A stretch of DNA of 64,000 nt from Tubiluchus corallicola (lineage: Eukaryota; Priapulida; Priapulimorpha; Priapulimorphida; Tubiluchidae), in NCBI GenBank assembly GCA_030141605.1, contig JAQGDQ010000599.1, forward strand, positions 52,501 through 116,500. The letters run 5' to 3'. Numbering within the stretch: position 1 is the first letter of the stretch; each line of letters starts with the position of its first letter. This document shows positions 1 to 14,075 of the stretch, one piece after another. The notes under the pieces are model-generated. The model saw nothing but the letters and a program-made list of their open reading frames with translations, ran no database searches and was not told the DNA's origin. Both the position numbers and the translations under genes were made by a program.

Positions 1-85
1 GCTGTACATGGCGGCTCAGGAAAATCATGACAAGGTAGTGAAAGTGCTGCTGTCTGTTGGTGCCAACCAAGGAATCGCAACCGAG
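1..85 (+). CDS. ank: Ankyrin exon: ANK repeat 4 (3' part)
   Basis: The frame starting at base 2 reads [13 protein letters not shown] and ends in GANQGIATE just before donor GTAAGC at 86. This matches vertebrate ankyrin repeat 4 (LYMAAQENH...ATE) almost residue for residue. The exon is cut by the window start and ends in phase 0. Confidence 0.95.
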
Positions 86-3000
86 GTAAGCTATATGATG
101 TCTACATTTAAGTTCTTTTCTTTTTCCATTCAGTCAAATCTCGTTTATAATCCTCCCTTTATAATGCCAACCTCTCTTAATGCCCATATTTTTGGCAAAA
201 CAAAATGTCATATTAGCATAGTCATGTATGTACTAACACAGCTCATTATAGTGCCAAATTCGCTTAACACAAACTTATTTCGTAGTCCCAAAATAGACAG
301 TATAAAGACATTTGACTGTACTCAAATCATTAAAGGAAAACCGCATGACTGTGTAAACATTAGTTCAGAATAAAGAATGCTCTAAAATATTGAAAACTAC
401 AACAGCTTTCTTTAAATAAAAGCTTAGATTAAATAATAATTACCTTGGATACTCAAATTTCGTTAAACTTTCAAAGCTACGCGCGGCTCAGTGAATCTAC
501 TAAGATTGGCAACTTTTTGCCACATTCATGTGCCCGACAAATAAAAGGTGGTACCGTGATAACCATGATCATGAACTACAGTGTTAGTTTCTGACGTCAT
601 ATGATATAGACCCCTTTTTCGTGACATCATGCATTTAAGCAGTACTGTAACACTCATGCAAATGTACTTGATGCGCAAGCGAAGTTGCCTGCCATTGCAC
701 AAACCGTGGTTAGTTTCTGACGTAAGCAATAGCTGTGTTCGGTTGCTGTTAATTAACTTTCTAAGCTAATTATTCAAATATAAGGAACAATTGCTAACTT
801 TTATAGGCAAGAAAACGTATATTTTGGACAGTAAATTAAAATGAGATTGAGTCTCAACAGTTGTCCGGTCTTCCTTTAAGTTTTGTAATGGCAACTATCT
901 ACATTTTATAGCTTGTCTGTTATCTATCAGCACACGACTGCATGATGTGCATTTTATTTTGTGTTGAGGGCTCTTACTATTTGCATAAAAATATCTTTTT
1001 GAGGCAAAGGGCATTAAAGATTTTCGGGAGAGCGCACCTAATTCTAAACTATGCGTGAAAGCTTTCTTACTACTGCTACTTTTCAATGAAAACAGTCAAA
1101 ACTACAGAAATTAAAACTGCTGAACTACTTTTAAAACAGAATTTGCACTCTGGCATTATTTTCTTTACAAACAGTGCGTAAGTCTTCTTTATTCTTTTGT
1201 CATGTAATAACATTATAGTTATGCAAATGTTTGTAATATTGACTAGAAGTCCACACATCCTACTGTGTATGGAAAGAAATCGTATATATTAATTTCGCTG
1301 GTATATATATATATATATATATGTAAGATTCAAGGCTACAGCTCGGATGACGGCACCATTTGCGGCGATCTATACATCAAACGAAAGGTCTCGATTTAGT
1401 GTCGTGCCATTGGGGGTTTATTTTTTGAATCATGCCCACCAGGAGGAACGGGGGGGGGCAGAAAACCTCCAAAAATGGCCATTTTTCTGCCGTTTTTTTG
1501 CAAAACTTATAACCCTTATTTCTGAAGAACAACAATGGGCCATGGGTAGTGCTAGCTTTGGATAGATAGTCCGTTCAGCGGTGTCCTGTAACGGACGTTT
1601 TCCCGGACCCAACTCTCGATTTTTTTCGAAATTTTGGTCAGACAGCCTGCAGAAAAATGTTCTAGCGACGCCTGGTGGGACTCTCGGAAGGAGTCCGGTT
1701 CTTTAGAAAGAGCAAGAACAGGGCTACACGATGACGTGGGCTGCATGTTGGGATGCTTCCTTCTTGAGGAGCTGTGATGAGTTGATTGGAGGTTCTATTT
1801 CGCACGATTTTCGCTTGGAAAACTGCTGACGCAAAGCCATTGTTCTGAATATATAATACTAATGCTAGTAGATTTTGTTTTTAATTGTATTAATTATTAA
1901 AGAAAAGAATATTTAGTTGTATTCTCTGTTTTGTAGGATGGCTTCACTCCTTTAGCTGTAGCACTCCAACAAGGTCATGATCGTGTCGTAACAGTTTTAT
2001 TAGAGAATGACACACGAGGCAAGGTCAAGCTGCCTGCACTGCATATTGCCGCGAAGAAGGATGACTGCAAGGCGGCAGCACTACTGCTCCAGAACGAACA
2101 CAATCCGGATGTGACGTCAAAGTCTGGCTTCACGCCGCTTCACATTGCAGCACACTATGGCAACAACAACATTGCCACGTTGCTGGTTTCCCGAGGAGCG
2201 AACATCAACTTTAACGCTAGGGTGAGCTGATGTAGAACGATTTATTTACTAAATTTTTCAAGACTTTGTGTCTCTCCATTTGTAAATTCCCACATAATGA
2301 GTGTCTGTTAACAGCTGTTGACTTCAGCATACAAGTGATAATTAAATTAACTTACTGATTTCTTTTGTAAAAAAATTTTCTGTAGTTATTTTGTAGGTGC
2401 AGACGGTAACACTATGAAATTTTTGCATTATATTTGTTACTGTAGCAGCCTTTCATACTACAGTAAACTTCGTATAACTCGGACTGGTATAACTCAAATT
2501 CTTGAGTATCTCGAAGAGATCGTGCTGAATGGATTTTCCTTTTCACTTTTCCCTTTAACAAACATCGCGTAACTCGAACCGAATTCCTGGTACAATTCTT
2601 AAGAAATTAGCTCGTCTACCTCGAACAGCCTTCCAAGCGAGAAGTCATACATGAAAGTGTGCACCACATTTTAGCTGCTAGTTTCAGTAAAGATGCTAAG
2701 ATTTCTTGTATTACCTTAGCAGAATACTACACACAACATGGCTTAACAAACTTGGTTTGATAACTAGATCACAATATTATTATTGCCAAATTCTATTAAT
2801 CACGCTACTCAGACTACAATAGAGGTGGACCAGTCATTTTATGTTTGATTATTCATAGAAACTGTTGTATGTTATTTGATTAAAGGCTGTTTTTGTCATT
2901 TTCACAGGGTGTAGTGTTATTAGTGTATTGTCCAACATTGATAAGTGACTCAATCTTGTTTTTTTACGAACATCGTCTAACTCATACTTTTGCATAACTC

Positions 3001-6000
3001 GAACAAATTTTTCGGACTCGAGTTGTTGGAGTTTTACCTAGTTTATCGTATATCATTATATTATTGTAACAAGTAATTGAATACTTGGAAGCTCATTCAT
3101 TTTGATTAATTGAGAAAAGTTCTTAATGCCTGAGTCAATAAAAACAAACGTGAAACAAGAGGGAAAAAAGAAATAAAAGTGAATAAAATTCGGACAGGAA
3201 TCGGCGAAGTGTTCGACAGTCCATTATTTCTGTCTGCTGTTAGCTCTGATTTCTTGCATGCAGAGTTAGCGATTTAGTCATCCAGAGTACACAGTTGTCA
3301 GAAGATTTTCTAGCGATTTAGTTATCCAGAGTGCACAATTGTCAGAAGGTTTTGTTATACATTTATTTGGTGATGGCTATTCATGCAGCGTACATAGCAC
3401 AATTTTTTAAATGGTTTCAAAGTGACTTAGTTTAGATTTTGTCATTATTTGATATTTGCATAAAATTCTGTAGTTCGGGTTTTATAAAGCGCTTCATTAA
3501 GTTAAATTAAATTAAACAGATCGATGTATTTATTAAACAATGCATTTTGTTAAACTAAATTGTTAAGAATTTTGGTTAACCTTTATAGGGTCACCGGGTA
3601 ACCGGTTTTTTGCATTTTACCCTTTTACCATACGCATCCCAGTAATCCTTATTTATGACTTTTTCTAAATATGTTTTGTGCACAAAATACTTTCAGGTAT
3701 TTATTTTAGGCGCATAGTCTCACCATGAAATAAAAGTGAAAATGCTATATGTTGATTTTTTAAAATTGTCAAAATTTTACTTCGCTTGTCTATACGTTAT
3801 ATCGGCGTGGTTGTTTTGTGGCCATGTCAGTTACTCAAATTACTCCACCTAAAAGAAGAAAGTAGTAGACAAAAAATTCAAAATAACAACGATTTTTGCA
3901 CACGCGCTGGCAAAGTCTGTTGTCTACAGATATTCCAGCATAGATAAGGGAACGTAACTAAGTGAATTTAAATTTCGTATTTCTAGTAAGTCACATGTCT
4001 TTAAGCAGAGGTATAATGTATCCTATGGTGTTCAGCATAACCACAAATTATGCTGTTGCTGTTTACTAATGAAACACGGCAGTTTATCAAAAGTAATTTA
4101 CGAATTATGGTGGGGTTAATTTTTTACCCCCCCCGGTTACCAAAATCGGTTGTAAAAAATCGTGACCCTATAAGGTGACCCTAAAATATGAATATGTGAC
4201 ATTTTATAAAGGACGTAATCAAAATAATTTTAGAATTGAGTTTCATCACGCAAACTTGGTAGGTTATATTGATAACTTTAATTGAAAGGGTGGCTGATTT
4301 GCTAACCTCTAGGGTTTTTTCACCACCCTTTCTCTGATACTAACAATTTATTTTGCTATGTAATTGTTTTTTGCGTGTATTACAAGAGATAAATAAAATT
4401 ATCTATCTATCTAGGTTAAATTTGAACCGTCAGTTTGTATTTTTTTATTCATAGCATCATATTACTCCGATTCATGTGGCAGCAAAGTGGGGACGTGTGA
4501 ATATGGTTACTTTACTGTTGGACCGAGGAGCACAAATTGACTGTGTTACTAGAGTAAGTGAATCATTTTAATACGTGAACCATCTCTAATGTGCATCTAA
4601 TGTAATGAGAAGAATATTGAGAGAGTTTGACGATTGGATATATATTCATTTAGCATTCCAAAACTGATCTAGATAATGATTCAGTCTTTTGAGCCTGGTG
4701 TTTGATTGAGTAATCCTTGGTCTGAACTGCCTTGAAGTTTTCTGCAATTTTTGGCCAGATATGAGGCTCTAGAGTGAATTGTAAAAATAATTTCTGATTT
4801 TTCTTATTCAAACCGATGACACGATTTTCTGGAAACGTGTGACACTAAAGAAAGCAACCGAGTGTTTTCATGCCATTACATTTTCGCACAAATTCAATTT
4901 TCCATCTTGTTTTTTTCTGTAAGTTTTAGCTGGCAGTGCTTTCAAGTTATTAAAGACATCCGCTATAATCGATAATGACATCTGTTTAGAATGGAGAAAA
5001 TTCTGCCGTGTTCATTAAATTAAATTTAAGTAACAAAACACATTAGAAATTGAAAACGGAAATGCCAGGTGAAACCATATCCATCGTTACCGAAGCCGTT
5101 GTTGTGCCACAAGCCGTTCATTGTTAAACATTATCTGGTATAAGTAGTAGGAAGCCATGTTTGATTTGCGATTAGGTTGTAGTTTTAACACCAGGTAAAA
5201 ATTTGTTCATGAGTAGGGCCTTGTCAAACTTTCTACTGAGTAAGTTACTGCTGCTCCATTACTGAATTGTTATAGTGACTTTAATTTTGTTGCACCGCTT
5301 AGGAACTGATCGTCGAGAACAGCATTTTTTTATTTTGCCTGTCGTGTCACTGCATTAAAAATGTTTAATCAATATAAAAATGTTTACATAAGCACAAGTT
5401 TAATTGTGCTTGTGCGTGTCTCAACAAACCTGCTGCACATTTTAGGATGGCCTCACTCCACTTCACTGTGCAGCTAGGAGCGGTCATTACCAAGTCGTGG
5501 ATGTGTTGCTAGAGAGGGGTTCACCGATCTCTGCGCAGACGAAGAACGGTCTCGCTCCTCTACACATGACAGCTCAGGGTGACCATGTGGAAGCTGCTAG
5601 AGTCCTGCTTCACCACAGAGCTCCTGTAGATGATCTCACTGTTGTGAGTATTGGATATCGTTACTATAGAAAAACATTTTGACCCGTATGCCTCCCGGAG
5701 GGTGACCTTCATTTAGTTCTGCTTTGTGATAATTATTCTCGTGTTGAGCTTTTAGTAAAAGTAAAAAGCAAAACCAAGTACGGCTTACTGAAAAGGTTCA
5801 CTTGATCGGCTCACACTGGTCACTGTCACGGTCACTGTTATACTTAATATAAGTTAATATTTGTATTTTTGTTGTTGTTTTTGTAGTGTGTGTTTGTGTG
5901 TGTGTGTGTGCATGCGCATGCATGCGTGAGGGTGTGTGTGCGTGTGCGTGCATGCGTGCTTGCGTGAGGGTGTGTGTGCACGCGTGCGTGCGTGAGGGTG

Positions 6001-9000
6001 CGTGCGCATGTGTGTGTGAGGGTGTGTATGCATGTGCATGTGGGGCTAGATGTGCGTGTGATTGTGTGTGTGTGTGTGTGTGTGCATGCGTGTGTGTACG
6101 TGTGTGTGCATGCATGTGTGAGTGAGCGTACGTGTGTGTGTGTGTGTGCGCATGTGTGTGAGTGAGAGCGTGTATGGGTGTGTGAGGGTGTGTGCGTGTG
6201 TGTGTGTGTGTGCATGTGCGTGTGTGTGTGTGTGTGTATGTGTGTGTGTGTGTGTGTGTGTATTAAATACTGTTAATTTAGCACCATTTTCTCACTTCAA
6301 AGCTTCCATTGCAGTCTTGCTATAACAAGTCAAGGATCTTTAATATGTTTCTGTTTGTTTGCCGAGTGGTTGTACATTTTTTTGCAAGTTTTCATGCTGG
6401 TATTTTTCTCAGTAGATAAACAATTTTCTGTTATCTTTATTGTGTGTATTTCTCCAGTATGAAAATTTCAACTGTACAAGTCAGCAAGTGGAATTTTCTG
6501 AAATTCAGTTGGCATTCTGCAAAATGTTAAAATTCATGCTCAGAACGTAGGAAAACATTTATCTTAGTGAAATGTCGCCCGCTGCTGTTAGAACTATTGA
6601 TCAATTTTAGCTTGTGTCCAAACTAATTGAATTTTTCACTGCAGTCGAAGGTTTTATTACTGCTTGAAGGGTATTTTGGTGATTCTAGTGCAAGTCATGT
6701 GCCATACGCGTGTTATCCACACTAACTTGGCTATTGTTAATGCAATCATCTGAAGTGTTATTTCATAGATGCTACATTTACTCATAGCACATAGGTTGTG
6801 CCACTCCACTAACTCTTCATTCACGTGTACCACATGCAGTGCCATTTCACTGATGCTTCACTCACTGCTGCCCGATCAGCACTGTGAAACTGAAACAGTA
6901 ATTTATCAAATACGACCTTACATGGCATCCCAGACTTCCATTATTTTTGCTAGTACATATACCACTGGCAGTAAAATTACTCTTGAGAATTGTATAAAAT
7001 AGTTGAAAGCTTTTGCAAATAAATTCCACTCAAGATGGCAATATTTACATGAGCTTGAAAAACGGTGCCTTTTTGTCACATTCGCATGGGCGTCAAATAG
7101 AAGGCGGTGCTGTGATAACCATGATTATGGACTGCAGTGTTAGTTTCTGACGTCATATGATGCAGAGCCCATTTTTCGTGACATTTGCGTTTAAACAATA
7201 CTATAACACTTATATGCAAATGTGCCTTGACGAGCAAGGGAAGACGTCTGCCATTATACAAACTGTGGTTAGTTTCTGACATAACCAATAGCTGTGTTCG
7301 GTTGCCCTTAATTAACTTTCTAAGCTAATTATTCAAATATAAGAAACAATTGCTAACTTTTATAGCACCTCATGTTGCTATGAGCACAACAGTTTATTTA
7401 CATCTTCATTTCTAGTAATTTGAATTTACGGTAACTCTGATAAAAGCAATCTTACACTTGTCTAGCAGGTTTTTTTTGGTCACTAATAAATTTATATATT
7501 CTGGTTACTAGGACTATTTGACAGCTCTGCATGTGGCTGCACACTATGGACACGTGAAAGTTGCCAAGCTTCTACTCGAGTATAAGTGTGAAGTCAACGC
7601 TCGCGCTCTGAACGGTTTCACTCCACTTCATATTGCTTGTAAGAAGAATCGCATTAAAATTGTCGAACTCTTGCTGAAGTACGGCGCGTCCATCGAGGCC
7701 AAGACCGAGGTATGGCTTTGGCATTTTCAGAGTTTTAAAACTGGTATTTTTTACAGTTTGTGGTGTATGTGTGTTCACGTGTAAGCCACAACTTTAGTTC
7801 TGACAGTAGAGTGAGAGAATGAACTTTTGAAAATATTAGGATTGTGCTTTTGAGGATTGTATTTATCTGTTTTCTATAATTCTGTTAATTTCATATCAGT
7901 ATTGTGATGAATCTTAGTGCAAAAATTTCATACAAACAGCAGGACAGCAGGTCTGGTTTACTTGTTTTAAGTTTAGGCCTATTATACTTGTTTTTACTTG
8001 AAAAATTCAATTGAATATAGTTTTGTACTAGTGCTAATTAGAAAAGTCAATTTCATCCTCGAAAACCAAAGAGTTCTAAAAATAATATATTTATTTGCAT
8101 TTTAAATGGATTTCTTGTTGAACTTCGTATAATGTTTGGTTGAAGTAACTTGATTCACAGTGAATTTTATTGCCTGTGGCTTTTATGATAATAACTTTAC
8201 TCTCTTAGGTAATTTAAGTAAATTATACTAACGAATCTCTGTAGTATGCTAGGCTGGCTTGCATACTACATGTGGCTGGATTATGTTTACTGCTACCAAC
8301 AAATTTCCGTAATGAAGCGTTTCATAAAATTAACTTTGGTAACCTCTATTTCTAGTCGGGTTTGACGCCGCTACACGTAGCTTCATTTATGGGATGTATG
8401 AACATTGTCTTATACCTGATCCAGAAAGGCAGCTCTCCTGATACGCCCACGATGCGAGGAGAAACGGCTCTTCATCTGGCCGCAAGGGCAAACCAGACTG
8501 ATATCATCCGCATATTACTTAGGAACGGTGCTAACGTAGACGCTCGTGCTAGAGTACGTATTATTTATACGTTAGTTAGGAAGAACATATGTTGTTTAGA
8601 ATGGTTTAATTGCACTTTTCAATTACATTTCATGCCATGTCGAAAAAATGCATCTTAGATGGTTTACATAATTCTATAGTTATACAATGACAGAACTATT
8701 AAAATTACTTACAATAAAAGTGTTGGAAAATTATTCTTACTTCCGTATGTTTGCAGTGTTAGACATATTTGTTTAAACTGTGACATCCTTACTTTGATGT
8801 CGTAGTTAAATGCTCACCTTAATCTCTCTTTGTTGCGAGTTTCTATATGAAAAATATTTTGGACTTGTACTCCATTTTCAGTCTGAAATATTTAAACAAA
8901 TTCGAACTGGATACGGGACATCCGTTTAGCTAGGAGTAAATGAGAACGGGTTAAAAGGAAAATGATGTACATCTATTGGATTAATTGTTTTGTAATTGTA

Positions 9001-12000
9001 ATTGTAGTTAGCCAGAATTTTTTTTTGTATTATTTTTTTAATGATCGTAGTTCTACTTGTTCTTTGTAATTATTATTGTGAATGTACTTGGTAATTGTGT
9101 AACTGTGTTTTTTTGTGTAATTTATCACTTGGGCTTCAAAATTAAGAATCTAAACTAATCTAATTTAATGTGTAATGTGTAATCAGTTATTTGATTACGA
9201 TTTCGATTTATTTATTCATCCATTTAGCACAATACGACAAAATACAAGTTATACGATTAAAAATTGACAGTGCTATAAGCACAGCAGAAGAAATTAACTT
9301 ATGAGTTATGCTCAACATGAGTAAGACTTAATTAATGATATAAACAACAATTAAAAAATACGTTAAGTGGAGCGAAGCAAGCAGATGCGAGAAAATGATA
9401 ATGATGATGTTGATGATAATGATGACAATGATGGTGATATTAATGCTGATGATGATGGTGACGGTGATGAAAATGATAATGAATTGATGCTAATGGCAAT
9501 AATGTGCATAATTATGTTATTTTTACAGGAAAACCAGACCCCGCTACACATTGCTGCTCGCCTAGGTAATTCTGATATTGTGATGCTACTACTACAGCAC
9601 GGTGCTTCAGTCGACTCGGCTACTAATGACCAGTATACAGCATTACACATTGCTGCTAAAGAGGGACAAGAAGACGTGGCAGCCATATTGTTAGATCACG
9701 GAGCCAACATTGCTCTGCAAACAAAGGTAATTGGGGTTATAGTGATCGAAAGAGCAGTCGTATGAGTTTTTGTGTTCCTTTATTATCTGTGTGTTTTGGA
9801 CAGTTCAATGTATATCTGTTAATGAAGCAATCAAACTGATGTATAGTGTTCCCTCGCTACTTCGCGGTGCGTTTATCGCGGACTCGCTGTTTCGCGGGTT
9901 TACAAAAATATCAATGTAAAATATTTATCTCGGTATTTTTGCTGTTTCGCGGGATTTTGCGGTACTCCCTCTAAAATATTTTTGCTCATGCGTAGTATGT
10001 ATTGTACGGTAATGTATAGATTTGATGAATTTTGCATAAAAAATTACAAAATGTATAAAAATTTGTTAAAAATATTAATTCTAACATTAAAACAATTTAT
10101 AAAATCATAAAAAATTATAATTTGCAGTAAATAGTGTATTTATTCAGCGGATGAATGCACACAAAAAACGAAATGTAGTACTGGCGCCTGCTTGAGATGC
10201 TACTTCTGGGCGTGGAACAGACCACCCGTGATAAGTGAGGGAACACTGTATGTTGAAGATTGTTGGCAAGAATTTAAGGTCACCTCTACGCCTGCCAGAC
10301 TTGATGGTTAATTTTCTTTTTATATTATACTGGTCGCAATATGAGAATGGAATTAAGCGCTAACTGATGTGATTGCAGTCAAATTGACAAGCAGTTGTCT
10401 GCATTCACTTCTACATTACTTTAACGATATTGTGCTAGAAATGTAGATTTATAAATTATTATCAATTTTTTTGTAATTTTGTACTTTCTGTTAACTATTA
10501 TTATCATAGGTACGTAAAGTTTAGTACTAATATTTACACTTACATTATTATACTGTACGATATGCTGCACGATGTCGTCCCCTTTGTACGGGGAACTACT
10601 TTGGGTAATTTAAATTATTGTACTTTGTTGTAAATTTTTGTTACTAGTCGAGCTACAATTACCCATAAATAATAAATTGTTATTATTTCGGTACAAATCT
10701 GTAATCTCATTTTGTAGAAGGGATTCACACCGCTCCATCTAGCCGCCAAACACGGAAACATGAAAGTAGCACGGCTGCTTCTGCAGAGACAAGCTCCGAT
10801 AGATGCACAGGGCAAAAATGGCGTCACCCCTCTTCACGTTGCTGCTCATTATGATCACGTTAATGTTGCACTGTTGTTACTGGAATCCGGGGCGTCCCCA
10901 CACGCTACTGCAAAGGTTTGGATACGCCTTGTTTTTTTACTATGAAAAGTTTCGAAAGCATTAATAGTTCACTTACTATAACATATTGACACACTAGGAA
11001 CATCAAGTGTTGTTGTTTCTTTTATGACTTATTATCTAAATTGAGTAAAATCGATGATTTCAGTGGTTTAGTAGCTGTAAGAAAATGAATAGCAGAAAAC
11101 TTGGGTGATATCGCTGTACCTTATAGAAGTAAATACAGCAGTATATTCAAATTTGTAAATCAAATGTGTGAAAGCGTGATTGTGTCGCGTCATCAGTTTA
11201 ATTTTCCTCCAGTAAAAATTCATGCTGTACATTGAAGCTTACAAATTTCGCCTTTAATATTTATTTAGTGTTTTTCTGCCTGTAGTAACTTTTCTCAGTT
11301 ACTAGGATTGGAGGCTGTTGAAGCCAGGGTTCAGTTATTAAGCATGACGTACAGTCGAGTTTCTTGAACCTCCTTGAATGCTTTTACTTTATGTTGAATC
11401 GTAATGATCCTAGTCAATACTTTGCTAATTTTTTTTCAGAATGGCTACACACCCCTGCATATTGCAGCCAAGAAGAACCAAATGGACATCGCAACTTCCA
11501 TGCTGGAATATGGAGCGAACCCTAACGCAGAATCTAAAGCCGGGTTCACACCGCTTCATTTAGCCTCTCAGGAAGGAAATGTCGATCTGGCTTCCTTACT
11601 CATTGAAAGCGGCGCCCTCGTAAATTCACAAGCAAAGGTAATTTTTGTTTTGTTTTACTATTGAACATGACAGAGGAGCGTATTTCAGTAATTGTAGGTA
11701 GTTGTTGCGCTGACATGATTGCAGTTTCATTCGTATTTGCACCTGACTTCCCTTCTTTGAATATAAGACAACTTAACTGAAATAGAGTCAGTTCAGAGAA
11801 AACTCCAGCATTTTAAAATTATAACGCCTTCTTTTTTAACTTTTACCAGCATTAATTAATAAGATATGGCAGGTTTAAAAACATTTTGTAAAATTAACCG
11901 CAGAATGTTCTCTCCTTTAACAGGGATGAGAATTTTCCGCAGATACGCAGAATTCCGAGTTTTTGGAAGACCAGTAGTGCCATGATTTGAGTCAATTGCA

Positions 12001-14027
12001 GACAGTTTTTATATAGTTTAGTTTTGCATAGGAGTGGCCCGTATTTAAACGTTTTTGAGACAATTATGTATCATGTATCCTTGATGGTTAGGTATTTTGA
12101 ATTATGCACGAGACAAGGTAACTGATATTTTAAGTCCACTTAGAGGCTCTCTGTGGCACACGCAGCCCGAAGCCGCTGGCCTGTTTCAGAGTTTTTTGCA
12201 ATTTGTCATTCTCATCCCTGCTTTAAAATTACTTATACCATGACTAAGGCAATCACTCATGTATATTTAATGATAATACGAGAGCTGTTCTTTTATAGCT
12301 ATTTAACTGCAGGGTGTGATTTTGATTAGCAGTTGAATGTAAACGACCTGGTAATGTGTGATAGAACAGCCATTTAAATCCTGTCCTTGTTTTGCAAGAT
12401 TATGGCGTGCATTTATTTGCTTGTGCGTCTAATTAGTGCGTAATAAGTTATCGATCCTTTCAACGACGTTCTCGCTTTGACGTGATCACAGTAAATTAAT
12501 AAGAAATTAAAATGAAAATTAGTAAGCCTGTCCTATGTGTACGGTCTTCATCCATTTAGAGTTTTTTGCAATTTTTCATTCTCATCCCTGATTTAGCCTA
12601 TAATTATTGACTTAATCATATCGATTAAGTGTGTTTTCTCTGGAGTGACACCATGATTACTCATTCATTTGTTATGCCAGCCATACTGATTTGATGTTGT
12701 TATTCAGCATTGTAATGTCTAATGGGAATGTACCCACTTGTTCTGACTCTACTTGATGCAGGCCTTTTAGTGGTAGTGATAGCAATAGTCATAGTCATAT
12801 GATGTTTACTGTTTGGTCTCACAAGTGTAAGCTTGTTGGTGATGATGATGACAACGATAATGAGGACGATGACAACTCATATCGATATTGTAGCAAATAT
12901 GATCAAATACGACATAGGCACACTTTATTAACACTTAGAAGCTGTACGTTATAAATCTGGCACAAAAATATCTATTTTTCAAGTGTATGTATATTTTTTT
13001 GTAACTGCGCTAAACACACAAACTTTATACCATTTTGTAGATGTTTTCAAGCCGTACAAATCTCACTGTAGTTTTGTTTATAATGATAATTTCTAGCTGT
13101 GCATCTAGTATCTGTGTAGCACTAGCCTAAATTATTAGCAAAAATTCAAACTTATGAAAACTGGTTCATATTTAAACACAACACACAGCACCAAACTTTC
13201 AACTTTCAGCTAACTTCTCTGCTGTATCATGACAACTAATACAGTAACTATTTAAAAAAATAAAAGACGGAGTATGCAATACATGGAATTTTGCTATCGG
13301 CTGTGCTTTTCTAGGGTAGATGAGAGATGACCTATTTGAGGAATTTTGCAGAAAGTTACGCAACACTTTTTATTCATTTTCTTGCAAGGAAATACTTTGG
13401 CTTTACTTGTTTGTTTGTTAGGACAGCATATGCTGTCTGATAAGTGTTAAAACAAAACATTAAAGACATCATATGCTGTCTGATAAGTGTTAAAACAAAA
13501 CAATAAAGACAGCATTGCTGTTTGATAAGTGTTAAAACAAAACAATAAAGACAGCATTGCTGTTTGATAGCTTTTAAGTCTTAATCTCTATGCAAAATTT
13601 GTACTTTTATAGTGACACAGTGATAAATTGATACTAATGACAATGACTTTGATGCTGGATTTGATGTTAATAACTAGTATGCTGATGACTTGCATACTGA
13701 TTGTGGATTAACTCTTGTGTTTGTAATACAGAATGGATTGACACCGCTCCACCTCTGTGCACAGGAAGATCACGTACCAGTGGCAGCAGTGCTGGTGAAA
13801 AATGGTGCTGTCATCGATCCACAAACCAATGCTGGCTACACTCCATTGCACGTAGCCTGCCACTTTGGACAGCTTAACATGGTGCGATTTTTATTGCAAC
13901 ACGGTGCTTCTGTGGATTCCAAAACAGAGGTATGTTACTTCAAATTCTGTTTTTCCTTTCTCCTTCTTTTTTCTTTCTTATTGACTCTTTTTGACTCTCT
14001 AATTTTTTTACTGTCTTTGTTGGTTTT

Positions 14028-14075
<48 letters not shown>

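Larger units (their letters stand above)
86..1936. other. Intron between repeats 4 and 5
   Basis: Holds a 550-bp inverted-repeat element (330-879), a short TA run at 1303-1322 and a less AT-rich unrecognised block at about 1330-1770. No coding exon was seen. Confidence 0.85.
2222..4454. other. Intron with two inverted-repeat elements
   Basis: Contains a pogo/Tigger-like remnant (2461-3040), a roughly 45-bp tandem duplication (about 3265-3350, motif GCGATTTAG..ATCCAGAGT), an inverted-repeat element (3587-4182) and a TATC-rich end at about 4376-4415 that resembles the 3' tail of a retroelement. No exon was seen. Confidence 0.8.
5644..7511. other. Intron with TG microsatellite and a MITE copy
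   Basis: Contains the TG-rich array at 5886-6261 and family A element copy 2 at about 7031-7365. The rest is AT-rich with nothing recognised. Confidence 0.75.
11638..13731. other. Intron with family B elements and a short tandem repeat
   Basis: Contains the complete family B element 11921-12220, a 3'-end fragment of the same family (12559-12590) and a 42-44-bp tandem repeat at 13421-13570. No exon seen. Confidence 0.75.

Noticed and set aside
5798-6325. Cys/Val-rich and His/Thr-rich open frames on both strands
   Set aside because: They are translations of the TG microsatellite and have no domain or splice context.
9363-9528. An Asp-rich N-terminal extension of the repeat 15-16 exon beginning with ATG at 9382
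   Set aside because: The acidic stretch comes from a GAT simple repeat in the intron; the acceptor TTTTTACAG at 9528 gives the exact 198-bp exon used throughout the family.
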